Of a stretch of DNA of 64,000 nt, positions 53,088 through 61,260 are shown in pieces. The notes below the pieces were generated by a model. The model was not told where the DNA came from. It did no database searches and worked only from the letters and a program-made list of their open reading frames with translations. Source of the DNA: Lachnospiraceae bacterium UBA4260 (GTDB taxonomy: Bacteria; Bacillota; Clostridia; Lachnospirales; Lachnospiraceae); NCBI GenBank assembly GCA_002395235.1, contig DGWK01000001.1:50368-114367 (forward strand), written 5' to 3'. Position 1 is the stretch's first letter. Each line of letters starts with the position of its first letter. A program made the translations under genes and the position numbers.

Positions 53088-54452
53088 ATGGAATACAGGA
53101 TCGAACATGACTCCATGGGAGAGATGAGAGTGCCCGCGGACAGCTACTGGGGCGCACAGACGCAGAGAAGCTACCAGAACTTTCAGATCGGGACGGAAAA
53201 AATGCCCGTAGAGATCATCCGGGCTTTTGCCGTCTTGAAGAAAGCGGCCGCTATGGCCAACTGCAGACTCGGAAAGCTTGACGAGAAGCGCTGCGACCTG
53301 ATCGGTCAGGTCTGCGAGGAGATTATGGACGGCGGGCTCAGCGGCCAGTTCCCGCTTGCTGTCTGGCAGACCGGCAGCGGCACTCAGTCCAATATGAATG
53401 TCAACGAAGTGATCGCGAACCGCGGCAATGAGATCGCCGGGGAAAAGCTTCTGCATCCCAATGACACCGTAAATATGTCCCAGAGCTCCAACGACACATT
53501 CCCCACGGCTATGCACATCGCGGCCGTGACCGCCATCCGGCAGCAGCTGATCCCCGCTCTGGACGCCATGATCGCGGAGATGGGCAGGCTGGAGAAGGAA
53601 AACGAGGGGATTGTCAAGAGCGGACGGACTCATCTGCAGGACGCAGTGCCGATCGCTTTCTCCCAGGAGATCAGCGGCTGGAGGTCCATGCTGGAGAAGT
53701 GCAGGGAAATGATCCTGGACTCCGAGAAGGGACTCACTGAGCTGGCACTGGGCGGAACGGCTGTCGGAACCGGCCTCAACGCGCCGGCAGGGTTTGCGGA
53801 GGAAGCCGCTAAGGCGGTCTCGGAGCTGACCGGTGTGAACTTCCGCACTGAGGAGAACAAATTCCACGCGCTCTCCGCCAAGGACGCTCTCGTCTACTCC
53901 CACGGCGCTCTCAAGGCGCTGGCCGCGGACATGATGAAGATCGCCAACGACATAAGATGGCTCTCGAGCGGCCCCAGGTGCGGCCTCGGCGAGATCTTCA
54001 TTCCGGAGAATGAGCCCGGAAGCTCCATCATGCCCGGCAAGGTCAATCCCACCCAGTGCGAGGCGGTGACCATGGTCGCCGTGCAGGTCATGGGGAACGA
54101 TGCGGCGGTGGGAATTGCCGCGTCCCAGGGCAATTTTCAGCTCAACGTCTTCATGCCCGTGATCATCTACAATTATCTGCAGTCCGTAAGGCTCCTGGCA
54201 GATGCGCTGAACTCTTTCCGTACCAACTGCGTGTGCGGCATCAAGGCAAACCGCGAGAAGATGAACCACAACCTGCACAACTCGCTGATGCTGGTGACGG
54301 CGCTCAATCCTTACATCGGATATGAGAACGCGGCGAAGACGGCCAAGCTCGCTCACAAGGAGAACATCTCCCTCAAAGAGGCCTGTGTGAAACTGGGCTT
54401 TCTGACGCCGGAGAGATTCGACGAGGTGTTCCATCCCGAGCAGATGGTCTGA
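53088..54452 (+). CDS. fumC: Class II fumarate hydratase
   Basis: 454 residues. WQTGSGTQSNMNVNEVIANR, HPNDTVNMSQSSNDTFPTA and GSSIMPGKVNPTQCEA are fumarase C forms; the related aspartase has GGAGVSTNMN and KVNPVIPE at those places, so aspartate ammonia-lyase is rejected. It interconverts fumarate and malate as a tetramer without iron. It follows hydE by 18 bases. hydE/hydF clusters often carry an aspartase here, so a fumarase-type member is noteworthy. It ends the operon. Confidence 0.93.
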   Translation: MEYRIEHDSMGEMRVPADSYWGAQTQRSYQNFQIGTEKMPVEIIRAFAVLKKAAAMANCRLGKLDEKRCDLIGQVCEEIMDGGLSGQFPLAVWQTGSGTQSNMNVNEVIANRGNEIAGEKLLHPNDTVNMSQSSNDTFPTAMHIAAVTAIRQQLIPALDAMIAEMGRLEKENEGIVKSGRTHLQDAVPIAFSQEISGWRSMLEKCREMILDSEKGLTELALGGTAVGTGLNAPAGFAEEAAKAVSELTGVNFRTEENKFHALSAKDALVYSHGALKALAADMMKIANDIRWLSSGPRCGLGEIFIPENEPGSSIMPGKVNPTQCEAVTMVAVQVMGNDAAVGIAASQGNFQLNVFMPVIIYNYLQSVRLLADALNSFRTNCVCGIKANREKMNHNLHNSLMLVTALNPYIGYENAAKTAKLAHKENISLKEACVKLGFLTPERFDEVFHPEQMV

Positions 54453-54468
54453 AGTTAAATGAATTTTG

Positions 54469-54497
54469 TTGTCATGGAATCAGAAGTAGGGTAAAAT
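54469..54497 (+). promoter_or_regulatory. hisC promoter
   Basis: TTGTCA (54469-54474) and TAAAAT (54492-54497) are separated by 17 bases, 35 bases before the start. It gives hisC a start independent of the upstream cluster. No terminator is seen after fumC. Confidence 0.7.
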
Positions 54498-54532
54498 ACG
54501 CTGGGGTATTTCTTAAGACAAGGAGGAAGATT

Positions 54533-55612
54533 GTGTCCTGGGAGAGTAAAGTTAAAAAAACAGTTCCTTATACGGCGGGAGAACAGCCGAAGGACAAGAA
54601 CATCATCAAGCTCAATACCAACGAATGCCCTTATCCGCCGGCACCGGGCGTCACGAAAGCGATCAGGGAACTGGCGGAGAGATCCGACGATCTGCGCCTG
54701 TATCCGGACATGAACGCTTCGGCCCTTGTGGACGCACTGGCCGATTTTTACGGAATCAGCAGCGATAAGATCTTTGTGGGAGTCGGTTCGGACGACGTAC
54801 TGGCCCTCTGCTTTCTGACCTTTTTCACAAACGGAGAGCCGATCCTGTTTCCGGCTGTGACTTACAGCTTTTACCCCGTCTGGGCGGATCTGTACGGTAT
54901 CAAGTACAAGCAGATCCCGCTCACGAGCAATATGGGCATCGACGAATATGAGTACATGCCCGGTCTCACAAGGTTTAAAAACGGCGGGATCATCTTCCCG
55001 AATCCCAACGCGCCCACCGGCGTGGAGGAGCCGCTGAGCAAGATTGAGAAGATCGTGAAGTCAAATCCGGACAGCGTCGTCATCGTGGACGAGGCTTATA
55101 TCGATTTCGGAGGGACCAGCGCGCTGCCTCTGATCGACAAATACGACAATCTTCTTGTCGTCCAGACTTTCTCCAAGTCCCGCTCCATGGCGGGAATGCG
55201 GATCGGTTTCGCGATGGGAAGCGAGAAGCTCATAAGTTACCTGAAGGACGTCAAATTCTCCTTCAATTCTTATACGATGAATCTTCCTTCCATTATGATC
55301 GGGAAGGCCGCAGTCGAGGACAGAGACTATTTTGAATCGACCACGGGCAAAATAGTGGCAACCAGAGAAAAGTTCAAGGCACAGCTGCGGGAGATGGGCT
55401 TTAAATTCCCGGATTCCAAGGCAAATTTCGTGTTTGCCATGCATCCCGGTTTTTCGGGCGATTATCTCTTCGCGGAGCTGCGAAAGAGAAATATCGTGGT
55501 GCGCCACTGGAACGCTCCGGCAATCAGCGAGTTCCTTCGGATCACGATCGGAACTGACGAGCAGATGGACGCCGTCGCGGCTGCGCTCAGAGAGATCACA
55601 GCGACAAAATAA
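54533..55612 (+). CDS. hisC: Histidinol-phosphate aminotransferase family enzyme
   Basis: 359 residues from a GTG at 54533 with an ideal AAGGAGGAAG upstream. A class I/II PLP aminotransferase: KLNTNECPYPPAP, FPNPNAPTG, VDEAYIDF with the PLP Asp, and the Schiff-base Lys in TFSKSRSMAG. These match HisC. No other his gene is near, so a broader substrate range or a paralogue is possible. Confidence 0.9.
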   Translation: MSWESKVKKTVPYTAGEQPKDKNIIKLNTNECPYPPAPGVTKAIRELAERSDDLRLYPDMNASALVDALADFYGISSDKIFVGVGSDDVLALCFLTFFTNGEPILFPAVTYSFYPVWADLYGIKYKQIPLTSNMGIDEYEYMPGLTRFKNGGIIFPNPNAPTGVEEPLSKIEKIVKSNPDSVVIVDEAYIDFGGTSALPLIDKYDNLLVVQTFSKSRSMAGMRIGFAMGSEKLISYLKDVKFSFNSYTMNLPSIMIGKAAVEDRDYFESTTGKIVATREKFKAQLREMGFKFPDSKANFVFAMHPGFSGDYLFAELRKRNIVVRHWNAPAISEFLRITIGTDEQMDAVAAALREITATK

Positions 55613-55633
55613 AATTATTATACAAGGAGTTAT

Positions 55634-56131
55634 ATGGATAGTTTAGCAGCATGGTTTGCTACAACCCTCGGCAAGTATATTTCGGCAAAAGCAGTTGTAT
55701 TTATTGTTTCACTCATGCCGATCCTGGAGTGCAGAGGCGGACTTGTCGTCGCTTCTCTTCTCGGGGTCGATATCGTGGAGGCGATCCCGATCTGCATCAT
55801 CGGAAACTTCCTCCCGATTCCCTTTATTCTTCTCTTTATCAAGAAGATCTTTAATTGGCTGGGAAAATTCGAGCCCACGGAAAAGATCGTGACCAAACTC
55901 GAGAACAGGGCTCTGAACAAGAGCGACGCTCTTAAGAACGGAGAATTTATCGGGCTCATGCTCTTTGTGGGCATTCCGCTTCCCGGCACCGGCGCCTGGA
56001 CAGGATCTCTGCTCGCGGCCCTTCTGGACGTCGATTTCAAAAAAGCGCTGGTAGCGGAGTTCCTCGGAATTCTGATCGCGACCGTGATCATGTCCATTCT
56101 CTCTTACGGACTCCTGGCAAGGCTGGTCTGA
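55634..56131 (+). CDS. Small multi-drug export (Sm_multidrug_ex) family membrane protein
   Basis: 165 residues with four or more membrane segments (about 18-38, 45-68, 95-115, 138-160). SLMPILECRGGLVVASLLG and GIPLPGTGAWTGSL are the conserved loops of the family. The transport function is a family label, not proven. It begins 22 bases after hisC with AAGGAG upstream. Confidence 0.9.
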   Translation: MDSLAAWFATTLGKYISAKAVVFIVSLMPILECRGGLVVASLLGVDIVEAIPICIIGNFLPIPFILLFIKKIFNWLGKFEPTEKIVTKLENRALNKSDALKNGEFIGLMLFVGIPLPGTGAWTGSLLAALLDVDFKKALVAEFLGILIATVIMSILSYGLLARLV

Positions 56132-56234
56132 GCGCCGCGTGGTAAAAGACACATGGAGTTGTGAGGATTTGTCAATAATACTGTGACAGAATTACATCTT
56201 TGTGATATTTTGACAGAAAGATTTTAATAGAAAA

Positions 56235-57086
56235 ATGTACGAGAGCTATAGAAGTTTTGCTTCCGTTTATGATGAATTTATGGACGGTACGGATTATCAG
56301 CTGGTGGCTGACAACATCCAGGATATGATCACGCGCTACGGCGTGTCCAAACCGTCACAGAAAAGAACAGGTGCCTCCGAAGCCAGAGATGTGCTGTTGG
56401 CGGCGGAGAAGAACCTCGTGGTGGATCTGGCCTGCGGAACAGGGAAACTGACGGAGATCCTGGCCGACAGGGGCTACGACGTCATGGGGATCGACCTGTC
56501 CGAGGAGATGCTGGGCATGGCCCTGGAGCGGAGAGACAAACTGAGGCACAGAACGCTTTACCTGTGCCAGGATATGAGAGAATTCGAACTCTACGGAACG
56601 GCGGGGACCTTTATCAGCGTGGGGGACAGCATCAACTACCTCCTCACGGATGAGGACATGGTGAAGCTGTTCACGAGGGTGAATACCTTTCTCTTCCCGC
56701 GCGGAATCTTCGTGTTCGATTTCAAGACCCTTCACCTCTACAGGGATGTGATCGGGGACAGGACGATCGCCGAGGATCGGGAAGACTGCTCCTTTATCTG
56801 GGACAACTGGTTCGATGTGGAGACCCGCATCAACGAGTACGATCTCTCCCTGTTCATCAAAGAGAACCGGGAGGATGAGAGCGACAATCTTTTCCGCAAA
56901 TACCAGGAGATTCACAGGCAGCGCGGCTACACGCTGGATGAGATCAGGAGTTTCGCGGAGCGTGCCGGCCTTACCTGGGTGGCGGAGATGGACAGTGAGA
57001 CGATGGGACCGGTTCGCGAGGACAGTGAGAAGATCCTGTGCGTCGTGAGAGAGAACGGGAAGAAGCTGCCGAGGGGGATCGTATAA
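56235..57086 (+). CDS. Class I SAM-dependent methyltransferase
   Basis: 283 residues. The SAM-binding core is clear: VVDLACGTGKLTEIL (motif I), GIDLSEEML (acidic loop) and a later FDFKTLHLYRD. The N terminus YRSFASVYDEFMDGTDY is typical of small-molecule methyltransferases in Bacillota. The target is unknown. The ribosome site is poor (GAAAG 15 bases upstream). It lies alone between a transporter and dapF. Confidence 0.88.
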   Translation: MYESYRSFASVYDEFMDGTDYQLVADNIQDMITRYGVSKPSQKRTGASEARDVLLAAEKNLVVDLACGTGKLTEILADRGYDVMGIDLSEEMLGMALERRDKLRHRTLYLCQDMREFELYGTAGTFISVGDSINYLLTDEDMVKLFTRVNTFLFPRGIFVFDFKTLHLYRDVIGDRTIAEDREDCSFIWDNWFDVETRINEYDLSLFIKENREDESDNLFRKYQEIHRQRGYTLDEIRSFAERAGLTWVAEMDSETMGPVREDSEKILCVVRENGKKLPRGIV

Positions 57087-57090
57087 ATGG

Positions 57091-57123
57091 TTTGTGTCAC
57101 GGGGACGTATCTCCTGACACAAA
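57091..57123. repeat. REP-like inverted repeat between the methyltransferase gene and dapF
   Basis: TTTGTGTCA and TGACACAAA form a 9-base stem around CGGGGACGTATCTCC. The layout TGTCA-GGGGACG...TGACA resembles repeated palindromes that are common in clostridial genomes. Confidence 0.6.
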
Positions 57124-57144
57124 ACTCACAGAAAGAGAGAACTT

Positions 57145-58041
57145 ATGATCATCAAATTTACGAAAATGGAAGGATGCGGCAACGACTACGTCTACGTAAA
57201 CGGCATCTCCCAGAGCATCCCGGCCGAGTCCAAGCCTGAGCTTGTCAGAAAGCTCAGCGACAGGCACTTCGGGATCGGCGGCGACGGCGTGATCTTCATA
57301 AATGACTCGCAAATCGCGGACTTCGAGATGGAGATGTACAACGCGGACGGAAGCCGCGGCGAGATGTGCGGAAACGGCATCCGCTGTGTCGGAAAGTTCG
57401 TGTACGATAAATGTCTGACGGATCAGACAGAAATCACAGTGGAGAGCTTTGGCAAGATCAAGTATCTGACGCTCTACCCGGAGAACGGCGCTGTGAAGCG
57501 CGTGCGGGTCAACATGGGTCCGGCCATACTGGAAGCGGAGCAGGTTCCCGTCCTCTATGACGAAGAGGAGACAAGAGTGCTCACCCTCGAAGACGGCAGC
57601 ACCATCAAACATGCGGTAGTAGATGCGCCGCTCGAGATCGGCGAGGAGGTGGGGAGAGTGACCTGTGTCTCCATGGGAAATCCCCACGCGGTCCTCTTTG
57701 TGGACGATACAGAGAGTCTTCCTCTGGAGCAGATCGGGCCCGCCTATGAGAATCACCGGCGATTCCCCAACAGGATCAACACGGAATTTGTGCAGGTCAT
57801 CGACCCGGGACATGTGCGCATGAGAGTCTGGGAGAGAGGATCGGGCGAGACCCTGGCCTGCGGCACCGGATGCTGCGCCACCGGCGTCGCCTGCGTCCTG
57901 AACGGAAAAACGGATGACAGGATCCTGGTGGACGTCCTGGGCGGTCAGCTCGAGATCGAGTGGGATAAAGAAAACAACAGCGTATGGATGACAGGCCCTG
58001 CAAGAACTGTGTTTGAAGGCACAGTCGACACAGAGCTCTGA
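57145..58041 (+). CDS. dapF: Diaminopimelate epimerase
   Basis: 298 residues. It converts LL- to meso-diaminopimelate for lysine and peptidoglycan. Both active-site Cys are present: EMCGNGIRC and LACGTGCCATGVA, and the start FTKMEGCGNDYVYV is typical. AAAGAGAG precedes the ATG. Confidence 0.97.
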   Translation: MIIKFTKMEGCGNDYVYVNGISQSIPAESKPELVRKLSDRHFGIGGDGVIFINDSQIADFEMEMYNADGSRGEMCGNGIRCVGKFVYDKCLTDQTEITVESFGKIKYLTLYPENGAVKRVRVNMGPAILEAEQVPVLYDEEETRVLTLEDGSTIKHAVVDAPLEIGEEVGRVTCVSMGNPHAVLFVDDTESLPLEQIGPAYENHRRFPNRINTEFVQVIDPGHVRMRVWERGSGETLACGTGCCATGVACVLNGKTDDRILVDVLGGQLEIEWDKENNSVWMTGPARTVFEGTVDTEL

Positions 58042-58073
58042 TATATCACAGATAACAGAAAGGCGGTATTACA

Positions 58074-58580
58074 ATGGGAATTTTACAGCAGTGGAGAGAT
58101 AAAGCTTATGATGAGAGAGCCAATAAGGGCGATCTTCAGAGACTTTGGGCGGATTATTTTGCCAAGGAGAAAGACATCTACGCACAGCTCCTTAAGAATC
58201 CGGACGAGGTAGTGACCGGAACAGTCAGCGAGCTCGCGAAAGAATACGGCGTCGACCTCATGACCATGGTCGGTTTCCTCGACGGAATCAATGATTCCCT
58301 TAAGGAGCCCAACCCCATCGAGGAGATGGACGAGAACACAGTCGTAAATCTTGGCTTTGACAAGGAACTGCTCTACAAGAACATGGTGGCGGCAGGCGCC
58401 GACTGGCTGTACGGGCTGGAGGAGTGGGAGCCCATTTTCGACGAGGAGAAGAGAAAGGAACTCTACAAGGAGCAGAAGGAGAGCGGCACGGTGAGAAAGC
58501 CCGCCAAGATCTATCCCAACGATCCCTGCCCTTGCGGATCCGGCAAAAAATACAAGAAGTGCCACGGCAGAAATCGCTGA
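58074..58580 (+). CDS. SEC-C zinc motif protein
   Basis: 168 residues. The C terminus NDPCPCGSGKKYKKCHGR is the SEC-C zinc motif known from the end of SecA. The rest is helical and acidic (LQQWRDKAYDERANKGD..., EEWEPIFDEEKRKELYKEQ) and contains no known catalytic site. It is a soluble protein widespread in Lachnospiraceae, with unknown function. It starts 32 bases after dapF with AAAGGCGG upstream and may be co-transcribed with it. Confidence 0.88.
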   Translation: MGILQQWRDKAYDERANKGDLQRLWADYFAKEKDIYAQLLKNPDEVVTGTVSELAKEYGVDLMTMVGFLDGINDSLKEPNPIEEMDENTVVNLGFDKELLYKNMVAAGADWLYGLEEWEPIFDEEKRKELYKEQKESGTVRKPAKIYPNDPCPCGSGKKYKKCHGRNR

Positions 58581-58610
58581 GAGAATCGAAGCGACATAAA
58601 TACGAAAAAG

Positions 58611-58652
58611 AACGAGCGAGAGGACTGAATCCTCCCGCTCGTTTTCCTTTTT
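58611..58652. terminator. Terminator between convergent genes
   Basis: AACGAGCGAGAGGA pairs with TCCTCCCGCTCGTT (one mismatch) around CTGAA, followed on the plus strand by TTCCTTTTT. It lies between the SEC-C gene and the DnaJ-like gene that ends at 58678. Confidence 0.8.
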
Positions 58653-58677
58653 GAACTGCAATAAATAAAGAGATTTC

Positions 58678-59421
58678 TCAGCAGCAGAAAAACCTTCCGC
58701 CGCAGCAGAGATTGAGAAACGCGTTGAGCAGGCAGAGCCGTAGGCACCAGCCACTGGAATCGTAAGGCTGTACGTATCCCGTCTGCCTCTGCTGATAGCG
58801 ATTGCTTCCGCGGCTCAGCTGCGTGACCAGGTTCTGGTAGGAGTAGTTGTTCGGCTCCATGCTGGCCGCCGTCTGGGCGTGCTCAAGGGCCTGCGCGTGA
58901 TTTCCGAGCCCGGCGTTGGCGATCGCGCTGTAATAGTACCAGAGCGCACTGTGATCCTGTACGTTGCTGAGCACGTTGAGGGCTTCATTGTAGCGCCTGT
59001 TGTTGATATAGCTGGCGGCCGCGTTCATATATCTCACGTAGTCGCTGCTCATGTTCTGGTTGTAATTCTGATGATACTGGCCGCCGTAAGCGCCCGCGAA
59101 GAAATCGTTGAAGAAATCTTCCCAGTTCGTGTAGAACTGGCCGCCCTGGCCTGAATAGCTGCCGCCGGAGTAAGTGCTGGAGGCAGGTCCCTGTCCCGAA
59201 CCGGCAGCGCTGCCGGAAGTGGAATAAGGATGCTGCCGCTCGTAAATGATCTGCTGATAAGCTTCCTGTACCAGCTTGAACATCTCCTCGGCTTTCTCTT
59301 TGTTGGGATTATTGATATTGGCATCCGGGTGATACTTCTTGCTCAGAGTGCGGTATGCCTTCTTGATCTCTTCCTCTGTAGCATTTCTCTCAATGCCGAG
59401 TACTTTATACGGATCACTCAT
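58678..59421 (-). CDS. J-domain protein with TPR-like region and Cys-rich end
   Basis: 247 residues from the ATG at 59421; AAGGACG lies just upstream. Residues 1-65 are a J-domain with the HPD motif (KKYHPDAN), which stimulates DnaK ATPase. A Gly/Ser/Gln-rich linker (about 68-115) follows, then a helical repeat region (about 130-205, ALNVLSNVQDHSALWYYYS, ANAGLGNHAQALEHA) like TPRs. The C terminus is hydrophobic and Cys-rich (LNLCCGGRFFCC). No zinc-finger domain of true DnaJ, so this is a specialised co-chaperone. It overlaps the upstream gene by eight bases. Confidence 0.9.
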   Translation of the reverse strand: MSDPYKVLGIERNATEEEIKKAYRTLSKKYHPDANINNPNKEKAEEMFKLVQEAYQQIIYERQHPYSTSGSAAGSGQGPASSTYSGGSYSGQGGQFYTNWEDFFNDFFAGAYGGQYHQNYNQNMSSDYVRYMNAAASYINNRRYNEALNVLSNVQDHSALWYYYSAIANAGLGNHAQALEHAQTAASMEPNNYSYQNLVTQLSRGSNRYQQRQTGYVQPYDSSGWCLRLCLLNAFLNLCCGGRFFCC

Positions 59422-60295
59422 TCTGCGACGTCCTTTCCGCGAAGGCTCCCGCCTCCGTTCGTTTTCTGTGCTTTTCTTCGAACTTACACCATATTCCAGA
59501 ATACAGTATATTTCGAAGGATATCAACATTTTCTACGATCGGCAGCGTCTCAAAAGCGGCCGTGCAGTCGGAGAGCGCCATTGTGAGAATGCCGCGCACA
59601 TATTCATCGAACCCGGGCCTGTCCTTCATGGGAAGGAGCGGATTGAAGCTCCCTGCGCGCTCATCCTTCTCCAGGTCGTCGTAGGCGTCCAAAATATAGA
59701 TAAAGCGACCCAGTTCGAAACCGACTCTGCGAAGAGCAGGGCTCCAGGTATCCTTTTTGCAGTCAAAGACTTCTGACAACAGTTCCCCGAAGATATTGGC
59801 CGCCCTGTCCAGGACGCCGGCAGGCGTCAGGTTTGTGTCCCCGGCCTTCTTTTCCAGCTCGTGCAGGGCGTCCAGCCTGTCGCGGATCACAGACGCCTTC
59901 TCGGGATAGAGGGCCGCCGCCTTTTCGCAGCCGCTTTTTAAAGCTGCGGCGTACAATCTTTTGCTCCTCGACTTCTCATCATTCCAGTCGTCCAGACAGG
60001 AATAATAGGAGAGGATGATGCCCATGTCGGCGGCGTAGCGAGTGTACTCGTTCTGACTCGTGGCGTGTTTTTCGAAAGGGTGCACGACACATCGAACAGT
60101 GCGCCTGACTTCCTGCGGCTCATAGAGGCCGGTCAGAAGAAGGGAGAGAAAGACCGTGTCATAACTGAGCGTGAGCCTTCCCGTCTGTCCGTAGTGGTCC
60201 TTCAGGTCCATACACATCCCGCAGTAATAAGAGCGGTAGAGGTTGAACTCGCGGATCTTCAGTTCCTGTTCATTGACGACGACATAACCGAACAT
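59414..60295 (-). CDS. DUF5685 family protein
   Basis: 293 residues from the ATG at 60295 with AAAAGGAGC upstream. The start MFGYVVVNEQELKIREFNLYRSYYCGMC is the family hallmark, with CGMC suggesting a metal site together with later Cys and His (RCVVHPFEKH). The body is helical, with two Asp-rich segments (SCLDDWNDEKS and LDAYDDLEKDE) that recall polyprenyl synthase folds, but this is only a resemblance. Function unknown. Its end overlaps the J-domain gene, so the two are translationally coupled. Confidence 0.85.
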   Translation of the reverse strand: MFGYVVVNEQELKIREFNLYRSYYCGMCMDLKDHYGQTGRLTLSYDTVFLSLLLTGLYEPQEVRRTVRCVVHPFEKHATSQNEYTRYAADMGIILSYYSCLDDWNDEKSRSKRLYAAALKSGCEKAAALYPEKASVIRDRLDALHELEKKAGDTNLTPAGVLDRAANIFGELLSEVFDCKKDTWSPALRRVGFELGRFIYILDAYDDLEKDERAGSFNPLLPMKDRPGFDEYVRGILTMALSDCTAAFETLPIVENVDILRNILYSGIWCKFEEKHRKRTEAGAFAERTSQNE

Positions 60296-60357
60296 AATAG
60301 AAAAGCTCCTTTTAAGATCAAATATCGGATGGAATCCAATAGTAGTATAACATAAGA

Positions 60358-60380
60358 AAACGGCCGGAGGACCGGCCGCT
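60358..60380. terminator. Bidirectional terminator hairpin
   Basis: CGGCCGG-AGGA-CCGGCCG, with CTTTTTT on the plus-strand side and TTTTC on the minus-strand side. It ends the minus-strand gene at 60385 and lies upstream of the DUF5685 gene. Confidence 0.8.
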
Positions 60381-60384
60381 TTTT

Positions 60385-60792
60385 TCAGCTCTTTTTGTGA
60401 AATTCGTATCCGCACCTCGGACACCGCACCATGATATGGCCTTTTCCCCGCGGAATGCGGATCTTCTGGTTGCATCGGGCGCATTTGTATATATGATAGT
60501 CCTTTAACTGGGACATATTGCTCCCGAAGCTTGAGAAGCGGCCCATCAGTTTGTCGCGCAGCTGCAGGAATTTCTGGTTTTCTTCATATCGCCTGGGAAT
60601 GTCTCTGGAGAACATTCTCCAATAGAGGATCACGAGGACCACAAGAGTGATCAGCCCGGAAAATGGGATCCGTATAAACATCCCGACTACAATGAAGGCG
60701 AGAAGGAAAAAGGAGAGGAAGCGGGAAAGACTGTCCACTCCGTATCTGCCCTGCATGAATCTGGAAAAACGATACTTTAAATTCTCGATCAT
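60385..60792 (-). CDS. Zinc-ribbon membrane protein
   Basis: 135 residues from the ATG at 60792; a GTG at 60804 with AAAGGA two bases before it is an alternative start. Two adjacent hydrophobic segments (about 25-42 and 44-60) are followed by a basic helical stretch and a C-terminal zinc ribbon (CARCNQKIRIPRGKGHIMVRC in overlapping parts, then PRCGYEF). The zinc ribbon would face the cytoplasm. A conserved small protein of Lachnospiraceae without known function. Confidence 0.82.
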   Translation of the reverse strand: MIENLKYRFSRFMQGRYGVDSLSRFLSFFLLAFIVVGMFIRIPFSGLITLVVLVILYWRMFSRDIPRRYEENQKFLQLRDKLMGRFSSFGSNMSQLKDYHIYKCARCNQKIRIPRGKGHIMVRCPRCGYEFHKKS

Positions 60793-60852
60793 AGATGTAA
60801 TCACATTCCTTTGTAATCTTTTTTAGCCCAAAAAGTATCCCATTCGTAATTC

Positions 60853-60880
60853 ATTGTAGTGTATAGAATGGTGATTTCAA
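60853..60880 (-). promoter_or_regulatory. Promoter of the zinc-ribbon gene
   Basis: On the minus strand TTGAAA (60875-60880) and TACAAT (60853-60858) are separated by 16 bases, about 60 bases before the start codon. Confidence 0.6.
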
Positions 60881-60951
60881 GAAATAAAAGGAAAAAAGTG
60901 TATAAAAAAACAATAAACGGAATTTAGAGGTCATTTTTCTTTCTCACGGGA

Positions 60952-61260
60952 TCAGAAGATGAGCCCGGTGAGAAAAACGGTCGCGCAGCAGGAGATGGCG
61001 ACAAAGAAAAGATCGCCTTTAAACCACGCGGCCAGAAGGCCTACGATCAGCGCCGCAAGGCCCGACCATATATTGTCGGTAGCGGTGACGATCGCCGGGA
61101 AAGTCATGACGGCGAGGGTCACATAAGGGACATAATACAGAAAAGAGCGGATAAACGGGCTGGTGATCTCTCTTCGGAAGACCAGAAAAGGGAGCATCCT
61201 GATGCAGTATACAGTGAGACACATGACCAGGAGTGCGAAATAGACGTAATTGCTGTTCAT
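60952..61260 (-). CDS. azlD: AzlD family branched-chain amino acid export subunit
   Basis: 102 residues with three to four membrane segments and the family features LPFLVFRR near residue 24, a FIRSFLYYVPYVTLAVMTFPAI core (in parts) and a hydrophobic end. AzlD forms an exporter with AzlC. Its start overlaps the azlC stop by four bases (ATGA). Confidence 0.92.
   Translation of the reverse strand: MNSNYVYFALLVMCLTVYCIRMLPFLVFRREITSPFIRSFLYYVPYVTLAVMTFPAIVTATDNIWSGLAALIVGLLAAWFKGDLFFVAISCCATVFLTGLIF

Noticed and set aside
52932..54434. A 500-codon minus-strand open frame opposite hydE/fumC, and similar long antisense frames opposite argG, argJ, the exporter, hypF and valS
   Set aside because: The plus-strand genes have clear families and motifs. 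The antisense frames have no recognisable domain, are rich in His, Arg and Asp from reversed codons, and arise from strong G/C bias at third positions.
53088..54452. Aspartate ammonia-lyase as the name of the gene after hydE
   Set aside because: The substrate-loop and signature residues are those of class II fumarase (GTQSNMN, KVNPTQCEA).
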